A stretch of DNA of 64,000 nucleotides, from positions 1 to 64,000 of the forward strand of contig JAGWLG010000007.1 in the NCBI GenBank assembly GCA_028864975.1, read 5' to 3'. The notes below the pieces were generated by a model. That model was not told where the DNA came from, did not search any database, and saw only the letters and a program-made list of their open reading frames with translations. This DNA comes from Thermoplasmata archaeon (GTDB lineage: Archaea; Thermoplasmatota; Thermoplasmata; Lutacidiplasmatales; UBA184). Below, piece after piece: positions 17,756 through 27,577 of the stretch. Numbering within the stretch: the stretch's first letter is position 1; every line of letters begins with the position of its first letter. The translations under genes and the position numbers were made by a program.

Positions 17756-18226
17756 CTACTCGCGATAGAGCTCGAACTCAATCTCCCGGTCGTTCTGCTT
17801 TCCCCTCGCATCGAATACGAAATGCCAGTTCCCGGTAGTTGGGATATCGATATCGACGTGGGCCGCTGCGACTTCCGTTTCTCGCTCGGCCGCGGTGAAC
17901 GACTCCTCCCGATACAAGGCTGCGTAGTTCCGAGAGTCCACAATCCACAGCGTAAATCTCTGGCCGGTGGTCTCGGTTGCGACCCCAGTAACTCGATCAC
18001 CCTCTGACAGCCTTCGGGAGAAGTCGCGTAGCGCCCCCGCATCGAGAACGAAGGTCTTCTTGAACAACCGTTCCGCTGCCGCGTTTAAGGCACCACCCTT
18101 GCTATCTTCGGCGGTCCGGTGCCTGCGCTGCAGATAGGGGAGCAGGGCGAAGAAGACCAGGAGAAACGTCCCAATGGCGGTCGCGACGACCGCCACAAAC
18201 TCGACCCAGAATGTCCAGTCAGGCAC
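17756..18226 (-). CDS. Membrane-anchored protein in the type I R-M operon
   Basis: N-terminal TM (WVEFVAVVATAIGTFLLVFFALLPYL), C-terminal beta-rich VDIDIPTTGNWHFVFDARGKQNDREIEFELY; start overlaps hsdM stop. Confidence 0.65.
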   Translation of the reverse strand: MPDWTFWVEFVAVVATAIGTFLLVFFALLPYLQRRHRTAEDSKGGALNAAAERLFKKTFVLDAGALRDFSRRLSEGDRVTGVATETTGQRFTLWIVDSRNYAALYREESFTAAERETEVAAAHVDIDIPTTGNWHFVFDARGKQNDREIEFELYRE

Positions 18227-19805
18227 CGGCCCCGCGCTCCTCGGACCTCACTTCACCTTGGGATTCTGCCCCCTTTCCCGTGCCCTGCGCGGGGACGAGG
18301 TTGACGCGCGCCGCGAGATCGTTCGCGATCGCCGCGAACTGCTCCGCGGCATCCTCGAGGTCCTCCGCGATCTCGGCCGCGAGGACGTGGGGCTCGGGGA
18401 GGTTCGCGGAGTCCTCCAGCGACTCGTCCTTGACCCAGGTCAGGTCCAGGCTCGCCTTGTCCCGAGCAAGCAGCTCCTTGAGGTCGTACGACCGCCAGCG
18501 ACCCTGCGGGTTCGACTTGGGATCGTAAGTGGCCCTGCGCGCATGACGGTTCACGGGGTTGTAGAGCTGGACGAACTCGTCCAGGTCTTCGCGTTTGAGC
18601 GGGTTCGTCCTCAGCGTGAAGTGCTGGTTCGTGCGCAGGTCGTAGACCCAGAGCTTCGTGGTCCAAGGCTTGGGGCTTCCCGGCTTCTTCTCGAAGAAGA
18701 GGACGTTCGCCTTGACGCCCTTGGCGTAGAAGATCCCTGTGGGGAGGCGGAGCAGCGTGTGGACGTCGCACGTCTCGAGGAGCTTGCGGCGAATGGTCTC
18801 CCCCGCGCCCCCCTCGAAGAGGACGTTGTCAGGGACCACGATGGCGGCGCGCCCGCCCATCTCCAGGAGGCTCTTCACGTGCTGAAGGAAGTTGAGCTGC
18901 TTGTTGCTCGTCTCGGCCCAGAAGTCCTCGCGGATTATGAGCAGGGCCTGCCTGTCAGCGCCCGCTTCCTCGTTGGTAATGGTGAACGCTGCTTTCCTCC
19001 CAAACGGCGGGTTCGTCAGGACGACATTGAAGTGATCGCTTGGAGCGGCCCGCAGGCTGTCATCAGTCCTCACGGGGGGTTCCGCCTCGTCAGCCTGAGG
19101 GCCGATCCCGTGGAGCAGGAAGTTCATGGCGCACAACCGAGTGACCCCATCGACCAACTCAACTCCCTGGAGCGTGTTGAGCTTCAGGCGCTTCTTCTGG
19201 GCCCGGTCGAGGTTCGGATTGTTGCGAACGACGTAGTCGTGCGCCGCGAGAAGGAAGCCCCCCGTTCCACACGCCGGGTCGCAGATGGTTTCTCGAGGTT
19301 GTGGGTTGACCACTTCGACAATAGCTCGGATCAAGGGTCGCGGGGTGAAGTACTGTCCAGCTCCTCCTCTCACGTCCTCGGCATTCCGCTCCAGTAGCTC
19401 TTCGTACGCCGCGCCTTTGACGTCCACGTCCAAGCTCATCCAGGATTCGTGGTCAATCAGATCCTTAACAAGTCGTTCCAAGAGTGCGGGGTCCTGAATC
19501 TTGTTCTGGGCCTTTCGGAAGATGAGGCCTAGCATCCCCTTCTCCTTCCCGAGTGACTCGAGGACATGGCGGTAGTGGGTCTCGAGGTCGTCCCCGGAGC
19601 GCCTGAGTAGTGAAGGCCAGGCGAATTGCGCGGGTACGGGAGAAGAGCGATTCCAGGGAGCATGGGTCTGCTCGTCGGCCATCTTGAGGAATAGAAGAAA
19701 CGTCAACTGCTCCAGATAGTCCCCGTACGAGAGACCCACGTCGCGAAGATTGTGGCAGTAGTCCCAGAGTCTTCGGCCTATCTGTTGGGAGTGATTGGTT
19801 GCCAT
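18219..19805 (-). CDS. hsdM: Type I restriction-modification DNA methyltransferase subunit
   Basis: 528 aa; AGQYFTPRPLIRAIVEVVNPQPRETICDPACGTGGFL and VLTNPPFGRK. Confidence 0.92.
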   Translation of the reverse strand: MATNHSQQIGRRLWDYCHNLRDVGLSYGDYLEQLTFLLFLKMADEQTHAPWNRSSPVPAQFAWPSLLRRSGDDLETHYRHVLESLGKEKGMLGLIFRKAQNKIQDPALLERLVKDLIDHESWMSLDVDVKGAAYEELLERNAEDVRGGAGQYFTPRPLIRAIVEVVNPQPRETICDPACGTGGFLLAAHDYVVRNNPNLDRAQKKRLKLNTLQGVELVDGVTRLCAMNFLLHGIGPQADEAEPPVRTDDSLRAAPSDHFNVVLTNPPFGRKAAFTITNEEAGADRQALLIIREDFWAETSNKQLNFLQHVKSLLEMGGRAAIVVPDNVLFEGGAGETIRRKLLETCDVHTLLRLPTGIFYAKGVKANVLFFEKKPGSPKPWTTKLWVYDLRTNQHFTLRTNPLKREDLDEFVQLYNPVNRHARRATYDPKSNPQGRWRSYDLKELLARDKASLDLTWVKDESLEDSANLPEPHVLAAEIAEDLEDAAEQFAAIANDLAARVNLVPAQGTGKGAESQGEVRSEERGAGA

Positions 19806-19814
19806 TGGTTCACC

Positions 19815-21149
19815 TCATCCCGCGACCGGCTTCTTTCGGTTTCGTCCCGAGGGAGATGAGGCTGCCGGGGCACGGCCATGCCTGACTCGCTCGAGGAGCG
19901 CGCTCGCGGACTCGTCGCGGGGGTCCTGGGCGGCGAGGCGGCCCTCGAACGCGGTCTTGAGAATGGACTGTCGTAGTGCACTGCTGCGAGTCAGCGCCCC
20001 GCAGATTCCCAGGAGGGATTCCCGTGAGTCTTTGAGAAGGAGAGACACTTCTCGAACAAGAGACGCCTGTACCTTCAGATCTGGCAGAGGAACTAGAATC
20101 GTCTCCATCTGAGGGTGAGAGATCTTGAAGATCCCAGCCGTGGTCTTCACCCTTGCTTCGATTTGTCTTCGCACTCCGCGTGACGCCCACATGAGAGCAA
20201 CCCAGCGCGGGTCTACCCGTGATCTATCCAGTCGAACTCGAGTCATCGTGTCGGGATAGACTATCTGCCGAGGGGGGGTTTGGGCTACGGTGCCCCGCCC
20301 GACCAGATGCAGACTCCCGTTTCCGCGAGAAATGAAGAACTCATCAGCTCGGATTGCTAGGTCCCTAGCTGTCTCACTGTCTAACGGCAGATACCGAACA
20401 TCGGTGTAGTCGAAGCCGTTCTCGCCCATCGCTGAGAGGCGTAGCGCAGGAGTACCAGGGGGGGTATCGGAGCCTTTGATTGAGATTCCATTACAGAGGT
20501 GCTCAGTAACCAGCGACCCAAGCTGAGTCGTGGTCGTTCCCCCAATCATCCAGACGCTTTCGAGAACGCTCGCTCGGTAGCGCTCTAGTTTCGATCGCGC
20601 CAACTCCAGCGCCGCCACCCCCGCCTCCAACCTCGCGAAGTTAGCCTCGATGGCCTCCACGATGCGGCGCTGCTCGGGGAGGGGGGGGACAGGGAGGGGG
20701 AACTCCCGAACGTCTTTCTGACGGATCGCGGGATAGAGCGCCCCTTGAACCTTAGCTGACATGGCCTGCACAAAGCCAGGAGTCTGAGTGAAGTAGTAGA
20801 TCCAACGAGGGTCGAGTACGCGTGTTCGGAGTACGTCGAATCCAGTCGATCCCACTGCGCCGTCAAGCGCGAGTGGTACAAGCGCTACAGCATTGAGATT
20901 CGGTCGTGTCATCGAAACAAGCACGTCACCCGCTTTCAGATTCTGCCGAGCCCGGCTAGGGGCCTCCGTATCACTGAGTGTCCTCGGCGATTCGATTCGT
21001 TTGGTCGCATTGTCTACACTGCTGATGTCGACGTAGGCGAACTCCCCTCGCTCGGTGGGACCCTCTTGCGATACCTTCGATTCAACCATCTCCCCGATGG
21101 TCGCAGCGCCCCAGCCTTCCGGAAGATTGGCGACTCCCACGAATCTCAT
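19815..21149 (-). CDS. hsdS: Type I restriction-modification specificity subunit
   Basis: Within ORF 19815-21539; start MRFVGVANLPEGWGAATIGEMVESK at 21149; two target-recognition domains with PLPPLPEQRRIVEAIEANFARLE spacer; ATGA overlap with upstream ORF stop (21146). Confidence 0.9.
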   Translation of the reverse strand: MRFVGVANLPEGWGAATIGEMVESKVSQEGPTERGEFAYVDISSVDNATKRIESPRTLSDTEAPSRARQNLKAGDVLVSMTRPNLNAVALVPLALDGAVGSTGFDVLRTRVLDPRWIYYFTQTPGFVQAMSAKVQGALYPAIRQKDVREFPLPVPPLPEQRRIVEAIEANFARLEAGVAALELARSKLERYRASVLESVWMIGGTTTTQLGSLVTEHLCNGISIKGSDTPPGTPALRLSAMGENGFDYTDVRYLPLDSETARDLAIRADEFFISRGNGSLHLVGRGTVAQTPPRQIVYPDTMTRVRLDRSRVDPRWVALMWASRGVRRQIEARVKTTAGIFKISHPQMETILVPLPDLKVQASLVREVSLLLKDSRESLLGICGALTRSSALRQSILKTAFEGRLAAQDPRDESASALLERVRHGRAPAASSPSGRNRKKPVAG

Positions 21150-24100
21150 TCCGCCAGCACCCCATTCAACTCCTCGATCACCTTCGTCAGCTCCTTCCCG
21201 AACACCACGCTCGCTTTCCCCAAGCCACCCTTCTGATTGAACGGCGGCAGGTCGAAGTCGTCCGCCTCGATCTGGAGGCTCGACGCGACGTGGTCCCGCA
21301 TCATCTCGAGCCAGACTCGTTGCTCCGGTGTGAAAGGCTTCCCTCGTCGCTCCTGCCCCTTCACCCACTCCTCGAACCGTTCCTGAACGTGTTGAGGGAA
21401 CGGCTCTAGCACCTGTTCTTGTTTGAGCGCAAACCGTACCAAGCTCACGATATCCGTCAGGAGCCTCTTCTGCCCTGCCCCCCGCACGCGGTCCTTCTCC
21501 AATGTCTCGTAGGCCCGCCACAAGACTTCCGGCGTCCACTGCCTGGGTGGCGCGCTGATCGTATCGGCGAGAGCCTTCACGTCCTCGAACGTGAGGTGCA
21601 TCCCGCGCGGCTTCGAGTAGAGGACCTGCAGCGCCGTGATCTCGTCCCTGTGTTTCTCGATGAACTCCTCGAAGCTCCTCACGAGCGCACGCGCCTTCTC
21701 CTTGGCCTCCGCCGAGAACCCGGCCTCGAGCAACTGGTCCTGGCTCACGGAGTCGATGGTCTGGTCGGCCCGCTTCTTGACCTCCAGGATCTTCGCCCGC
21801 AGCGCGGGGTTCGCCGCGAGAGGCTTCACCGCCTCCCGCAGCATCTCCTCCTTCACCTTCGCGACCGCGTCCTCGGGAGGGGTCGCTCCTGAGGCTAGCT
21901 GGAGCGCCGCCCTCGCCCTCTCCGCATGCACCTGCGGGTCGAGAGCCCTCACCAGCCCGCCGGCGAGGTCCTGAAGGCTGGCACCTCCGCTCACCTCCTT
22001 GACCGCGACCCTCTGCTCATCGGTGAGTCGTCGGTCGAGCCTCGCTAGCTTTCCCGCGAGCGTGCTCGCCACGCGCTCCCCTTCAGCCCCGAAGGCGACC
22101 TTCTTCAGAAGCGCGGGGAGGCTTTCGAATACCCGCTCCAGCTCCACCCCCGGACGCTGGTCCAGCGAGAACGTGTCACTCAGGTCCGAGTTGCAGACCC
22201 CGACACAATCGACAATGACGAAGTGGTCCTTCGAGACCGCGTCGGGTCCCGAGACCGCGATCAGGTCCGTCGGCGAGATGACCCGGACCGCGCGCCCCTT
22301 CATCTGTTCGAAGTAGGTGCGCGACTTGACCCCTCGCAGGAACATCACGATCTCGAGCGGCTTGATGTCGGTCCCCGTCGCGATCATGTCGACGGTCACC
22401 ACGATGCGTGGCTGGAAGGTGGTCCTGAACGACTGGAGGAGGTCCTCCGGTTTCGCCCCCGTCGTGCGATACGTGATCTTCTGGCAGAACTCGTTGCCTT
22501 TGTCGAAGACCTCCCGGATGGTCCGCACGATGTCGTCGGCGTGCGAATCATCCTTTGCATAGACAAGGGTCTTGGGGACCTCGGCGCGTCCTGGAAAGAT
22601 CTCGGTCGGGAGCTTCTGCTTGAACGTCTCGAAGACCAGGCGAAGCTGGTCCTTCACCACGACCATCCGGTCCAGCTCTTGGGGGGTGTACGTGAGGTCT
22701 TCGTCGAGGTGGTAGGACCGCACTCGACGCGAGATGCGGTCACGCTTCTCCACCCACGCCCCCTTGTCGATGGTTCCACCGTGAACCGTCCGGTCGGTCC
22801 GGATGCGGTAGACGTCGAAGTCGACGTTGACGCCGTCAGCGACAGCCTGGGCGTGGGTGTACTCCTGGACTTCGTCCAGGATGAGCAGCACCTTGCCGCG
22901 GTCCTTGCGCGCGAGCAGGAAGGACCAGAGCAGGGAGAGAAGGGCCGCCCCCAGGTAGGAGGAGGCGCGGACCCCGATCGCCGTTCGCTCCAGGTCAAAG
23001 AAGGTCACCGCACCCGGCTCGAGCGCCCGGGAGAGCGACCACCGGGGGGCGCGGGTGGCGAGAAGACGAGAGATGGCGGACGAGAGCGCGACCTCCTGAA
23101 CGATGCGGAGGGCTCCTTGCCGCTCCTCGGGGCCCTCCCTTCGGATCGACTCCCAGAGCGCGAGGGCCTCCTTCCCCCCTTCGTCCTCCGAGGAGAGCGG
23201 GCCGACCCACCGGTCGGGCTCGGAAAGGAGCTCATGAGCGTCGCGCAGGGTCGAGCCCGGGCAGGCCGAGAGCACGAGGAACGTCCGCGTGAGAAGGTCC
23301 TCGATCCGGGGCCCCCAGTAGAAGGTCTCCCCGTAGCGTTCCGCCCGCACACGCCGAAGTGCGGTCACGAGCTCGCTTACCCTTCGCTCTCGTTCCGCGC
23401 GGGCATTCGCCCCGGTGAGGCCGGTTGGAAGCTCCAGAGCGTTGATCCCTACAGGTGAACGGAGCGGGGCGACCCAGACCGATCGAGATCGCGCTGCCGG
23501 GGAGAGCAGGTGCAGGACCCCTTGAGCGGTCTCCCCCAGGGGATCGACCACGATCAGCGACGTTCGCCCGTCTCCCATGGCGTCGGCGGCCAGACGCTGT
23601 AGGAGCGTGCTCTTGCCCATTCCTGTCTCCCCCGCCACGGTCAGGTGATGTCCCTCGCCCCGCGTCAGCGACCAGCCAACGCGCTCCCCTGCGGGATCCG
23701 TTCCCACGTGGAGGTCCCTTGTTCCGGTGGAGGGGAGGGACCGAAGCCCAGGGGTCCGCCGGGCGTCCCAGGGGGGCAGCCAGAGCATCAGTTCGGCGGG
23801 AGTGACCAGCGCGGGGGCTTGCCCGAAGCCCAACACGCGAAACCAGTCCTTCGGCAGATCGAGGCGGGTCGTCGCCTCCCACTTTCGAAGCCCGCCCTCG
23901 CCGCGGACCCAACGAACTTGGAAACTCCCTCCCCCAGGGACCCCCGAGATGGCGCCCCAGAGTGAACTGACCGCGTGCTGCTCCTCCTTCGTGGGAGTGT
24001 TTCCCCCAGGCCCCGTGATGGCCAGGGCCCCACCGCACTCCCAGTAGGGACCGGGAGCGCGCTCCCCCCGGAGGTCCTCCATCTCTCGTTCCAGTCGATG

Positions 24101-24676
24101 CGCAGGGGGCAACGGTAGCGGCGTGTCGCGGTCGCCACGGGGGAGATGCAAAGCCCGAGGGGTCGCAGCAGGGGCCGAAGGGCCCACCGGGCGCGCCACG
24201 AACCGTATGCGCACCTCTCGCCGAGGCCCCCGGAGCGAAGGAAGGAGCAAGGTCCAGGGAGAGATCGAGCGCTCGCTTCGCGAGGACCGCATCGGGGCCG
24301 AGGTCGCTCGTGCCGTGGCCCCACCTATCGTTCCGATGAGCGAGCCCGGCGGGGGCGGACTCGGGGCCGACGGGCTCAAGGACCACGACCACGGAAGGAT
24401 GCGAGGCCCCCATAGGGCCATGACGGCCGCGCGGTGCTCGAGGCGGGTGAGAAGCGAGAGCGTCCCGGCCCCGGACCTGTCGAGATGCACCTCCAACGCG
24501 AGCGTCGCGCCTCGTGCGTGCAGGGCCCGGAGCGCCTCCTCTCTTTCGAGCGCGTGTGCCCACGCGAGCTCCCGGTCTTGCCGGGCGAGGGCCCCTGGGA
24601 AGAGTCGGAACGTGGCCAGTTCCCGCGAGGGGTCCGAAGGTCGGGGACGGGAGGTGGATAGGATCCTGGGTCGCAT
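21146..24676 (-). CDS. Chimeric ORF: HerA/TraG-like ATPase (N-term) joined to the C-terminal half of type I HsdR
   Basis: 1176 aa; Walker A VAGETGMGKST and Walker B KVLLILDEVQ, then immediately EYTHAQAVADGVNVDFDVYRIRT...VPKTLVYAKDDSHADDIVRTIREVF..., characteristic HsdR sequence. HsdR nuclease and first helicase domain are absent. Confidence 0.8.
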   Translation of the reverse strand: MRPRILSTSRPRPSDPSRELATFRLFPGALARQDRELAWAHALEREEALRALHARGATLALEVHLDRSGAGTLSLLTRLEHRAAVMALWGPRILPWSWSLSPSAPSPPPPGSLIGTIGGATARATSAPMRSSRSERSISPWTLLLPSLRGPRREVRIRFVARPVGPSAPAATPRALHLPRGDRDTPLPLPPAHRLEREMEDLRGERAPGPYWECGGALAITGPGGNTPTKEEQHAVSSLWGAISGVPGGGSFQVRWVRGEGGLRKWEATTRLDLPKDWFRVLGFGQAPALVTPAELMLWLPPWDARRTPGLRSLPSTGTRDLHVGTDPAGERVGWSLTRGEGHHLTVAGETGMGKSTLLQRLAADAMGDGRTSLIVVDPLGETAQGVLHLLSPAARSRSVWVAPLRSPVGINALELPTGLTGANARAERERRVSELVTALRRVRAERYGETFYWGPRIEDLLTRTFLVLSACPGSTLRDAHELLSEPDRWVGPLSSEDEGGKEALALWESIRREGPEERQGALRIVQEVALSSAISRLLATRAPRWSLSRALEPGAVTFFDLERTAIGVRASSYLGAALLSLLWSFLLARKDRGKVLLILDEVQEYTHAQAVADGVNVDFDVYRIRTDRTVHGGTIDKGAWVEKRDRISRRVRSYHLDEDLTYTPQELDRMVVVKDQLRLVFETFKQKLPTEIFPGRAEVPKTLVYAKDDSHADDIVRTIREVFDKGNEFCQKITYRTTGAKPEDLLQSFRTTFQPRIVVTVDMIATGTDIKPLEIVMFLRGVKSRTYFEQMKGRAVRVISPTDLIAVSGPDAVSKDHFVIVDCVGVCNSDLSDTFSLDQRPGVELERVFESLPALLKKVAFGAEGERVASTLAGKLARLDRRLTDEQRVAVKEVSGGASLQDLAGGLVRALDPQVHAERARAALQLASGATPPEDAVAKVKEEMLREAVKPLAANPALRAKILEVKKRADQTIDSVSQDQLLEAGFSAEAKEKARALVRSFEEFIEKHRDEITALQVLYSKPRGMHLTFEDVKALADTISAPPRQWTPEVLWRAYETLEKDRVRGAGQKRLLTDIVSLVRFALKQEQVLEPFPQHVQERFEEWVKGQERRGKPFTPEQRVWLEMMRDHVASSLQIEADDFDLPPFNQKGGLGKASVVFGKELTKVIEELNGVLAE

Positions 24677-24732
24677 CTGGCGGATGGGCGTCGCAGAGGA
24701 TTAAAGGGCGCAGGGGACCGCGACCTTCCCTG

Positions 24733-24838
24733 CTAGTTGCTGGGCGCACCGATACATCCTCGAGAGATGGGTGGAGGGGGGCCACCCATGGGGGCCATCC
24801 AAGTCCAGGTCGCGGAGATCGAAGACGAGGTCCGAGAG
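24733..24838 (+). repeat. Partial duplicate of the drg promoter and 5' coding region
   Basis: ctagttgctgggcgcaccgatacatcctcgagaga...atggggg...gtcgcggagatcgaagacgaggtccg matches 26198-26300 with few differences. Confidence 0.85.
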
Positions 24839-25231
24839 GGTCGAGGAGGTCGTCCTGGCGGTCGAGAACGGCCAACTCACGGTCGATCAGACCGCGGACG
24901 CGGTCGCGAAACTGTTCCGTGCCTACCGCGCCAAGCGGCGGTAAAGCCCCTCGCGGTCCTGCATGTGGGTCCTGGGCCGGTCCATCATGGAAGCCCAGAC
25001 GAGGCTCGATAGGGCCGGAGGCGCCGGGACGATCTCACGTCTACGACCTTCCGCCGAGGGCGGTGGCTTTCGGGCCTTCGCCACGGCGCTCATGACACCA
25101 GGATACGGCCGCGCGTCCATAGGCAGGAACGGGGCGCCGCGCCCCGGGACTCGACGTCGGCCTCGCTCCCGTCACTCTCCCCCTCCACTCGAACCCCACC
25201 CTTCATACTCTCCCGTCTCGAACTCCTAGCC

Positions 25232-25513
25232 ATGCGCGACCTCGAGATCCCTCACGCAGGGGAGGTCCTCGAGGGCCCCCTCTTCACCGAGCCCATGCGA
25301 GTGGAGGCCGTTCGCTGGAACGGCCTCGATGCGTGGCTCCTGGACCTCATCGGCACCCAGACCCAGAAGTTTCGCCGTTGCCGCGTAACCTACGCCCATC
25401 TGGAGCAGCTCCAACCGGCCCACCCGCCCTCGAGGCTATCTGCGGCTGCGCCGTGGGCGAAGGAAGAGGCGACAGGACCACGCCCATCGACCGGGAGCGA
25501 AGGCACGCGGTGA
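25232..25513 (+). CDS. Short ORF resembling the N-terminus of large SNF2/DUF3883-type helicases; possible remnant
   Basis: MRDLEIPHAGEVLEGPLFTEPMRVEAVRWNGLDAWLLDLIGTQTQKFRRCRVTYAHLEQL. Confidence 0.3.
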   Translation: MRDLEIPHAGEVLEGPLFTEPMRVEAVRWNGLDAWLLDLIGTQTQKFRRCRVTYAHLEQLQPAHPPSRLSAAAPWAKEEATGPRPSTGSEGTR

Positions 25514-25747
25514 CCCCCTCCTCCGCGGGAGTGGGGTTCCAGCTGGAGGGGGTCATGCCGACCATGGCCTGCCTGACCTGGGAGCAGGCCAAGCTGCTCG
25601 GCGCCGACCTGGACCGAGCCTGCGAGGACCACGAGAAGGAACTGTCGAGCGAGCCGTCCGCGAAGTAGACCGGACAACCCCCCCCACCATCAGGTCGAGC
25701 TGAGCCAAGACTTATGACGGCTGACTTTCGATAACCGGGAGACGCTC

Positions 25748-26113
25748 ATGGGCCTAGCCCTGCCCTTCCCCACCTATCTCGCTTCGCCGCGGGCAGCGAA
25801 GACCCACGAAGAGTACGTCGTGAGCTTGACGATCCTGTTCATCGGGCTCTTTCTCTACATCCTCACCGCCGTATGCGAGGGACTGGGACACGGGACGGGA
25901 AGTGGTCTTACCTCATTCTATTACGAAGTGGTCGGGGGCACCGGGTCCTCGATGATCCTCGTCGGGGCGATCTTCGCGTGGGTACGTCACGCCGAACTGC
26001 GACGGCTCAAGTCCGCGACGTTGATCTTTGCCCCCTGGCCCGCGACCGTCCCTCCTCCCCCGCCCCCACCTCCTCCGCCTCCCGCTGCGGTCTTCCCCCA
26101 ACCTCGTGGCTGA
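25748..26113 (+). CDS. Hypothetical membrane protein with poly-proline tail
   Basis: Two TM segments and PPPPPPPPPPP near the C-terminus. Confidence 0.55.
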   Translation: MGLALPFPTYLASPRAAKTHEEYVVSLTILFIGLFLYILTAVCEGLGHGTGSGLTSFYYEVVGGTGSSMILVGAIFAWVRHAELRRLKSATLIFAPWPATVPPPPPPPPPPPAAVFPQPRG

Positions 26114-26249
26114 GCGCGGTGCGTCCCAGGGTCCTTGCCGCGGGGGCCCCCGCCCTTTGCCTCTCCCCTCCGCCCTGGTGGGGACCCACGTTCGCAGCTA
26201 GCTGCTGGGCGCACCGATAAATCCTCGAGAGAGAGCTGGAGGGGGGCGC

Positions 26250-27359
26250 ATGGGGGTTATCGAGGACCAGATCGCGGAGATCGAGGACGAGATCCGCAGG
26301 ACTCAGAAGAACAAGGCGACCAACGCCCACATCGGCCGGCTCAAGGCCAAGATCGCCTTGCTCCGGATCGCTCGGGAGAAGGCGGGGAAGGGCGGAGGAG
26401 GTGGTGGGCTCGGCTATGCGGTCCGCAAGAGCGGGCACGCGACCGTGGCCCTCGTCGGCTATCCCTCGGTCGGGAAGTCCACGCTCCTGACCCACCTCAC
26501 CGGGGCGGAGAGCGCGGCGGCGGCCTACGAGTTCACGACGACCACGATCATCCCCGGCATGCTCAGCTGGCGAGGGGCAGCCGTCCAGATCCTGGACATG
26601 CCCGGGCTGATCCCCGGGGCGAGCAAGGGTCGTGGGCGAGGCCGCGAGGTCATCTCGGTCGCTCGCGGAGCCGACCTCATCTTCTTCCTCCTCGACAAGG
26701 ACCACCTCGAGTTCCGCTCCCTGCTCGCCGAGCTCGAGCAGGCCGGCATACGGGTGAACGGGCGCCCTCCGAAGATCGTTGTGACCGCCTTGGAGCGAGG
26801 AGGCGTCGAGGTCCACAGCACCGTGAAACTGACCAAGATCGACATCGAAACGGCCCAGGGCATCGCGAAGGAGTTCCGGGTGCACAACGGTTCCATCGTG
26901 TTCCGGCAGGACGCGACCCCAGACGAGCTCATCGACGTCCTCGCCGGCAACCGGGTCTACATCCCCGGGATCCTCGTCATGAACAAGGCGGACCTCATTC
27001 CCGCCTCGGAGCGGCCTGCGATCGTCGCCAGGCTCTCGCCCTGGAAGCCGGTCTTTGTTTCGGCCCAGAAGGAGTCCGGGTTCTTAGAGCTCAAGGAGGC
27101 GATGTCCGAGGCGCTGGCCTTCATCCGGGTCTACGTGAAGCCGCCGGGGCAACCCCCCGACATGGCCGAGCCGGTCATCCTTCGCAAGGGCGACTCCGTC
27201 GATTCGCTTCTGAAGCGTCTCCCTCCGGAGCTGGGCCTTTCGTTCAAGTCCGCGCTGGTGTGGGGGAAGAGCGCGCGGTTCCCTGGTCAGACGGTCGGTC
27301 GTGAGCACTCCCTCGCGGACCAGGACATCGTAACCGTAACGATCCAACGCGGCGCGTAG
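26250..27359 (+). CDS. drg: DRG-family GTPase with TGS domain
   Basis: GYPSVGKSTLLTHLTGAESAAAAYEFTTTTIIPGML...LDMPGLIPGASKGRGRGREV; C-terminal TGS. Confidence 0.95.
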   Translation: MGVIEDQIAEIEDEIRRTQKNKATNAHIGRLKAKIALLRIAREKAGKGGGGGGLGYAVRKSGHATVALVGYPSVGKSTLLTHLTGAESAAAAYEFTTTTIIPGMLSWRGAAVQILDMPGLIPGASKGRGRGREVISVARGADLIFFLLDKDHLEFRSLLAELEQAGIRVNGRPPKIVVTALERGGVEVHSTVKLTKIDIETAQGIAKEFRVHNGSIVFRQDATPDELIDVLAGNRVYIPGILVMNKADLIPASERPAIVARLSPWKPVFVSAQKESGFLELKEAMSEALAFIRVYVKPPGQPPDMAEPVILRKGDSVDSLLKRLPPELGLSFKSALVWGKSARFPGQTVGREHSLADQDIVTVTIQRGA

Positions 27360-27577
27360 ACCAGATCCCAGGCTCCTGCGCCCTTCACGGGGCCGAGCAA
27401 CGGTTTTGCGAACCGACACCCCCGTGCTCACCCATCTCTCCTACTGGGACGAGCGACACGGGAAGGTGAACTTTGGGTAGGTCCGCAGGGAAGAGGCCGA
27501 GGCCCTGTTCGACCGATGTGATGTAACACCTGGGGGCTGGATCCGCTCGTGGCTGTCGGGCCGTTCTGCGGAGTGAC

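Noticed and set aside
22223-23458. Long plus-strand ORF antisense to the HerA-HsdR ORF
   Set aside because: Antisense shadow of a motif-bearing gene; low-complexity composition.
23232-24875. 547-aa minus-strand ORF in another frame of the HerA-like region
   Set aside because: Frame shadow; the 21146-24676 frame has Walker motifs and HsdR signatures.
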